A stretch of DNA of 64,000 nt from Lojkania enalia (Eukaryota; Ascomycota; Dothideomycetes; Pleosporales). Both the position numbers and the translations under genes were made by a program. Shown one piece after another: positions 58,354 to 64,000 of the stretch; the stretch's first letter is position 1, and every line of letters starts with the position of its first letter. The notes below the pieces were generated by a model. The model was not told the origin of the DNA. It ran no database searches and saw only the letters and a program-made list of their open reading frames with translations. The stretch covers positions 279,760 to 343,759 of the forward strand of contig ML986621.1 in assembly GCA_010094045.1 (NCBI GenBank). The letters are read 5' to 3'.

Positions 58354-59707
58354 TGTGTTGCAAGGGTTGATTAAAGAACGTGAAGATAGATAATTAGTAT
58401 ATACAAGGAGAATATTACTGTAAATTGAACCACACAGTGGTTGTAGAGACAAACATAAAGTGTAAAGAAACAGTGAAGGAGAAAGTGCGGGGATGTCCAA
58501 AGGTAAGAGAAATTGAGGTACCCGGCCTTGTATATCGTAGTACTGGGCGTGATCCCATGCCCTGAACGACTAATCCTCAGGCTAGAAAAGACGAGTGTTT
58601 ACTCCTATCGAGCACTCTAACCTACCAACAGCTCCCAAAAAAGCCATCACACGGAAGCATGTGCTAAGACCTGCTCAGGTTCTATCTTATCGAGGAAAGG
58701 TATGGGCGCTAAGTTGTGCCCCGCATACGATTGGCTGCGATGCGAGTGATGGAGAGGGTTTGATGCCACGAGGACTAAAACCGACAGAAACATGATTGGC
58801 TTGAACATGGTAGGGGGATGTGCAGATTGCGGGAGTGTGACGGAGGTTTGTGAATGCTGTGAGGTCGTCACGCCAAGGGCGGCTAATTTTAGGAAACCGG
58901 GAACGTATCACCGGTTAGTGTTTAATTTCCTCATACGGTAGGACAATGTTACTAAGAAGAAGAGGATATACACCCATAATGTAGAATAGGCGGCAAGACG
59001 TGTTGAATTATCCATGTATTTAGCTAAGCATTGATTAGAATTTGTTCTTTGGATGTGCTTAGTTCCGAGCCCCTCCGGCTTCTCGAATAGGGTCCGAGCG
59101 CAGGCTACCCTATATAGGGCAGGGCTAGCCACTAGCCGCCCGCCCCGCATGGTGGAACCTTCGAACGGAAACGGAGTAGCGAACGATCTCACTCCCCGCC
59201 ATGAAACAAGGCACACACCTCGCTTTCGGAAGTCGACGATCGGTCAGACGACCAACTCGTCCCGAAGACGTAATAGCGGCTTCGCCTCGTTGGTGGTGAG
59301 GTGTCAGCGGTTATCATTCCAGACTCTGCAATCATGTAGTGTGTTACGCTCCAGCGGTTTTACACTTTACGAGCCTTCGAGGATTTTCATACACGAAAGA
59401 TCGCAATAGGCACTAGTCCATTTGTAAACTAAGATACATTTGTATGAGTTAGTCAGGGGCAGAGGGACTTAGCGCCGAATTTCACTTGAATACGATTGAC
59501 CGATAAGGCGTGCTTGATATACCTGATACCATAGTAGTGAATTAAGATGCCGCCACTCCATGAAAATCCAAAGGCTTTTACCTAATAACATCAAAAATAT
59601 CGAGAACCAGAGCCTCAGACCGTGTTCTAACGCCGCATAATCCCATACCATGTATAAGATAGGAATCTAACAAAGTGTCCTCCCACCGATCTTCTACGAC
59701 TTTGCCT
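58354..59707. other. Upstream region of the GTPase gene and 3' flank of trehalose synthase
   Basis: About 1.35 kb; one doubtful small secreted peptide frame (58647-58808). A 12-bp palindrome CCCTATATAGGG lies near 59108-59119. Nothing else is supported. Confidence 0.45.
58647..58808 (-). CDS. Doubtful small secreted peptide
   Basis: A 53-residue frame starting MFKPIMFLSVLVLVAS, which looks like a signal peptide, followed by a His/Ser/Pro-rich short tail without cysteines. It sits in the promoter region of the GTPase gene. Nothing beyond the hydrophobic start supports it, so it may be chance. Confidence 0.2.
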   Translation of the reverse strand: MFKPIMFLSVLVLVASNPLHHSHRSQSYAGHNLAPIPFLDKIEPEQVLAHASV

Positions 59708-62094
59708 CTACTGGTTAACAGGAGCAGAAAGGTCTAGCTTTGCCATTCTAGGCAAACGACTCTCCCCCTCTTCATATGGAAGATCGGCCGCTTCCCTGGC
59801 CATGTCGTTAATCCATGCGCTGTTGGGTTTGATCTTCTCTAAACCAGAATCCTCCTTGTCTTTCCCAATATAGATTTGAGACAATTTATCTGCGAGAAAC
59901 AACCAACACAGCGCGTTTCCGATTGTTGAGACCTCATCGCTAACATGCTTCTTAGCATAGTCGCTCATGCGCCCATACGCACCGGCATCGGTAAATAGCG
60001 TATGCAAGTGTTTGGCAACCGTCTTGTAATCACCAGGTTCGACTAAGAATCCGCTCTTTCCATGCTCGACTTGAAGAGGAATACCTCCGGCTTTCGTCGC
60101 AATGATCGGTTTGCCTTTGTGGACAGCTTCCGAAACCTTGACTTCGAATCCTTCCCGAGTAGAAAGTTGAAGGGCTACGTGGGCCTCCGACATGAGCGCG
60201 TTTAGGATCTGATCCGTGGGGCCTAGGCGCATAACTACAATGTCAGATTTGATATCGGAGTACTTCTCCTCAATTGAGGTGATGGTTTCCTCGTAAATCC
60301 GAGTCGCATCGGGATCATCAATAGCTCCGTGTCCGGCAATGACCAACTGAGGGACAATGTCGATTGGAACGTCTTTCATGTAATTTCGGCGGAACTCAGC
60401 GTACGATGCTAGCACATCCGGGATGCCTTTGGCGGGGTCAAATCGAGCAATTTGAACAATGTACTTCCGACTTTCGCTAAGCGTCCTCATGCCAGCTTTG
60501 AAGCACTCGGTATCAAATTCGTGAAGGTAATACCGATTATCCCTCTTGCTCATATTCTTATTCAAACCATCTAGCCAATCTGTAGTTGCAGGCATATAGC
60601 CGACTTTCTCGAAGTCGACATTCTTTGGTACGAATTCACGGACGGGATGACTGATAAAGACGTCGGCTTGCTTAACGTTATTCCAAACCCAGTTCCAGAC
60701 TTCGGAGGTGGGCGTGCCCTCTTGATCGGCAAGGTCGGCTCGGACTTGAATATGACTGCGGAAGATAACCGGACGGTTCGGATCAATCTCTTTAGCGATT
60801 TTAACGAGGCTCGGCATTTGTGGATCATCCACAATAACCACATGGGCTCCGTCCTGTGAAGGCGAAAGCAATGCGCCCCCATCTGATGTCCAATCACGGC
60901 TCGCATTTTCCAAACACCACTGATCGAGAGTCGAGAACTGATCAGATGTAGTGCGTAGATCTGCTTCAGCGACTCCTTGGAGGATGTTGTGGTTATTTTT
61001 TGTAATGCGGAATACCGCTGGTTTTGGCCTCGGCACGTACCTGGGGTATCATTTAGTCGTCTCAACGTCAAGTCAGTGTGTTGAAACTCACCAGTCCACC
61101 TTCAAGTCCAGCAGGCGGAAAAATCTAATTAGCGCATGGCGCATTAAAGCAACCCCACCACCTTGGGGTGTGCTGTTGAAGAAGGCAATTCTAACGTTGT
61201 TCTTCTTTAGGGATTCTGCATACTTGAGAGTTGCTTGCCAGGTTCGTTCTCCTACTGTTTTGGGGTAATCCTGCAGAGACGTAATCTGGGCCCTACCATC
61301 AACGTCGACTGCGACATGGCCGCGGTATTCTACGAATAATCGTGGCTGATGGCCGGGTCCAAAAAGTCTTTGAAAATTTAGTTTTGCGTAAACACGACCA
61401 AAAAGGGGATGAGCACCTACGTTACACACTTTCTCGCCATCTTGTCTGCCGATTCATCAACCGTCAAAGCGACACTGCGATTTTTATCGGCATGGGGTTT
61501 TCCGTTGGACTCCTTAAGCACGACGGGCACAATATCGAGTTCTAGCCATAGCCTAGAGGGGAGCTGTGGACTAAGTTCAACCACCTTTTTCGTTAATCCC
61601 GCACCTATAAATTTGTACAAGTGTTCCGACTGGTACGTGCTAATTCGCTCAATTAGCCAATTGGCGAATGCAGTAGGGCGGTCCTCATATTCGGGGAGAG
61701 TGGCGGGCAGCCTGGGCGTGCTATAACCTGACCTGGGTGTGTTATACCCCGACCTAGGCGTGCTCGTACCACTCGATCCGCGAGTTAAACTATAGGCAGC
61801 GAAATCGACGGAATAGGTGCCGTCGTGAGAAGCAAAGCCTACCTCAAGCTCCCCTAACTCATGTTCCACGACTGCTACACCGATGTATAGATTCTGGATT
61901 TGAATTAGCTACAGCTGAGAGGCCGGAGCTGCACGGAATTAATAACATACCTGAAGTCCGACACCGTGCTGAGCCTCCTGGTTCCTCCTTAACTGGCTTG
62001 CGGGTGTCTGCGCTTGGAAGGAATGGTCGGTGTGATAGCGCTGTAGGGAGGGCCGCCGAGGCCTGGGCACCTGGAGGGTCGCAAACGCGGCCAT
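59708..62094 (-). CDS. ccg-9: Trehalose synthase/phosphorylase, GT4 family (ccg-9-like)
   Basis: Four exons, complement(join(59708..61040,61092..61367,61421..61893,61951..62094)), 741 residues. It belongs to the fungal retaining trehalose phosphorylase/synthase family (Neurospora clock-controlled gene 9), which makes or splits trehalose using glucose and a glucose-1-phosphate or nucleotide-glucose donor. Visible: the N-terminal fungal extension with LYIGVAVVEHELGE; the GT-B first half with FFNSTPQGGGVALMRHAL and FRITKNNHNILQGVA; VIFRSHIQVRADL; and the second half with IVQIARFDPAKGIPD and the GT4 E-x7-E motif in STREGFEVKVSEAVHKGKP. The end KPIIATKAGGIPLQV is typical. Introns have GTATGT, GTAGGT and GTGAGT donors. 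The second acceptor (CAAAG) was chosen to restore ARKCVTLFGPGHQPRL. A 21-bp tandem repeat codes for a variable Ser-Gly-Tyr/Thr-Pro-Arg stretch near residue 90. Confidence 0.93.
61711..61773 (-). repeat. Three 21-bp tandem units inside the trehalose synthase gene
   Basis: Units at 61711-61731, 61732-61752 and 61753-61773, each a diverged copy of the same 21 bases, coding for repeats of Ser-Gly-x-x-Thr-Pro-Arg. The unit length is a multiple of three, so copy changes keep the frame. Confidence 0.85.
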
Positions 62095-64000
62095 TGTCGA
62101 AGGGTGGATATCAATTGAATGAGTGTGATCTAAACTTGCAAACCCAATCTAGTGGACCAAAGATATTATAATGGATTGTGAAGCCGATGTTGATAGTAGG
62201 AAAGTGTATAAGATGTAGTTGTGGTATTTATAGGGGGGCCAAGGATCAGATGGCGTGACGTCAATCGTGTGTGGATCGTATGTGGTCAGGCAAGTCACAT
62301 GCGGACCAGTGGGGGTTTAGGAGCGACAGGAGATTTTGCAAGAAGCGGTGAATTTATAATAGCACAGCCTTGCAAAGGGTCTGTGATGGTATTGTGGGAA
62401 TTGCAACGTTTCACAAGCCGTGCAAAACCTTTGGCCTTGCTACCTCGCACAGCGGTCCCGCCGAATTTAGTGAAAGGAGCACAGCCAGACAGGCCAACGA
62501 CAGAGGTCGCTGTGAACACCAAGAAGACCCCAGGGCTGGCTTTTCTTCAATGTCGGGTGCAAGCGTCGACGGTGGAGGGGCGGGTTATGCTGTGAACACT
62601 GTACTGCTGGCAGTGTATGAAAGGCGAGTCACGCGCCGGGGGCTGGTGGCGATGCTGTAGAGTAACACGAGAGAAGCGCACCAGCGTGGGAGGGCTGGGG
62701 CGCTGCAAGGCCGAAACGGGCGGGAAGAATAGCCCACGGGCTCTGGACGCTCGGACCGAGAGGAGCTAGCTGGCTGACAGCCGAATGCGCTAGGGCAGCC
62801 GATCCGCAGCCACGCGAGACCCGCTCCGCGCAGACAACACCACCCCCCGACCGGCCTCATCCCACGGCGCGCCCGTCCCACAGAGCGCTGCAAGAGTGCC
62901 GTGGTTTGCGCGGCGACCGGCGAGGCAACTTGCTGTGTTGTCAACCGCCGTGCATCATCGCGGTGCCCGCTAAGCCTCCCCCAGCACAGAGGCTCAAATG
63001 CTGGGACACTGAGCGAGGGACGGCGATGGCTGTTTGAGCGGCGACAGGGTTTCGCCGGCACCATGGCTCCCTGCAGGCGAGGTGAGGCGAGCCACAGAGG
63101 ATTATGAGTGTGACATGGCTTATGTATGTATATACATATCGACGCAGCAACAGTGGGACGAGAGGCACTGCAACGCGAGGGACCTAGCGCCGGTGGGAGT
63201 GCTGCTTGGCCATTCACCGGAGGGCGTGCCCGCGGACGACGAACACGTGCCAAGGCCATGGCCCATTTATTTCATGCAGCGTGTGCTTGTCTGATGGGCC
63301 TGCAGTCACCAGGCCGGAATCAGGATGTACATATGGTATTTACGGTACATATGCAGTAGCAGCCGTAGTGGTGTCGAAGTCTATTCTTCCTCCGCGTCCA
63401 GGGCGGCGACTGGGGCCCGAATCCAGGTAGACTCCCGGGGTCCGTCGCCATGGTGGAACGTCGTCGTCTTCCGCTGCAGCCAGCGCGCGCGCTCACAGCT
63501 GTCCCATACTTCTTGACTATATGTCCATACGGTAGAGATGTGCTTGTTGGCGAACGGCCCCCTGGGGTGTGCAGGCGCTCGGGCGGTGGTGCAGACATGT
63601 TTGGAAGCGCGCAGTGCAACCATTGCTGTCCAAGGTCCACGGGTTGTTTCCACCGGTCGTTCGTCTACCAGAAGGGTTTAGCCCCGAAGTGGATCCTCGC
63701 CCGGACCTCTCGTCCTCATTGCGCCCATCTTTTGCCAACTGCCAGTCCCCTCGAACCCTCGTCTCCCGTTCTCCTCGCCCTGCATCACCACCGAGAAGCC
63801 ATTCATCCCGCACTCGTCGCGCCCATCTCAGGGCCGACTCTCGCCAGCCCCATTCTTCGCCCGCCGCTGCTCTACCCGTCCGTGTCACCCTTCAGCCTCG
63901 TGCCCGACTCCTGCCTCACCGTTTGGTGCTCTCAAGCACAGTCTCCCGACAGCCCTAGCCTACCCGGAAGACGTCGCATTTGGCACACCACACTTCTCAT
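62095..64000. other. Promoter of trehalose synthase and GC-rich right edge
   Basis: About 1.9 kb. The first 200 bases hold the promoter elements above. The rest is GC-rich, with many overlapping open frames on both strands but no domain. The last 350 bases are CT-rich and resemble a fungal 5' leader, so a plus-strand gene may begin beyond the window. Confidence 0.45.
62225..62263 (-). promoter_or_regulatory. TATA box, STRE and CRE-like palindrome of the trehalose synthase gene
   Basis: On the minus strand CTATAAATA (62225-62233) lies about 130 bases upstream of the start codon. It overlaps an AGGGG stress-response core on the plus strand (62232-62236), and 20 bases further up stands the full CRE palindrome TGACGTCA (62256-62263). 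A stress- and cAMP-responsive promoter is a reasonable inference for a trehalose gene. Confidence 0.5.

Noticed and set aside
59053..59409. 118-codon plus-strand frame and its 102-codon antisense partner
   Set aside because: A locally GC-rich patch; neither translation shows a domain or a start context.
62585..63259. 224-codon minus-strand frame
   Set aside because: Arg/Pro/Ser-rich translation of GC-rich sequence without a domain; overlapping frames exist on both strands.

Overview
The window is nuclear DNA from a filamentous ascomycete (Pezizomycotina; class not resolved, Leotiomycetes or a relative is plausible). Reasons: introns of mostly 46-120 nt with GT..AG ends and CTAAC/CTGAC-type branch points, no operons, genes on both strands, and fungal families such as a ccg-9-type trehalose synthase, a PRO11-type striatin, a Zn2Cys6 regulator and small secreted cysteine proteins. 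Most gene models below were spliced by hand, checking reading phase at each junction and family sequence across it.

Left part (0-36 kb), mostly conserved housekeeping genes: an F-box-like protein; an unknown charged coiled-coil protein; a P5B cation/polyamine ATPase (Ypk9/ATP13A type); a small secreted cysteine protein; a class B J-protein (Sis1 type) with a perfect heat-shock element upstream; the H/ACA pseudouridine synthase Cbf5; a 3.9 kb gene-poor stretch; a small basic nuclear-looking protein; Ufd1; the U5 snRNP GYF protein Lin1; an RRM+R3H RNA-binding protein (Pin4/Cip type); histone H2A.Z; striatin; and the heat-shock transcription factor Hsf1.

Middle (36-54 kb), more accessory: a broken gene that still reads as a DUF6594-type fungal membrane protein, a candidate secreted protein, an unknown fungal protein, a nine-exon aldehyde dehydrogenase, then a secreted CE16-type GDSL acetylesterase, a Zn2Cys6 transcription factor and another small secreted protein in a row. 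The last three could form a small plant-polymer or host-interaction locus (inference).

Right part (54-64 kb): a 1016-residue P-loop GTPase of the fungal dynamin/SLIP-GC-like kind, with a degenerate G3 motif and two apparent GC-AG introns, then trehalose synthase/phosphorylase, whose upstream region carries a TATA box, a stress-response element and a CRE palindrome. The last 1.9 kb is GC-rich with no convincing gene and may be the leader of a gene beyond the edge.

A stress theme runs through the window: Hsf1, an Hsf1-type target chaperone with an HSE, a trehalose enzyme, Ufd1 in protein quality control, and an ALDH with a TATA/STRE-like promoter. These genes are far apart and nothing shows that they are co-regulated. 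No tRNA, rRNA, CRISPR array or intact transposon was found by eye.
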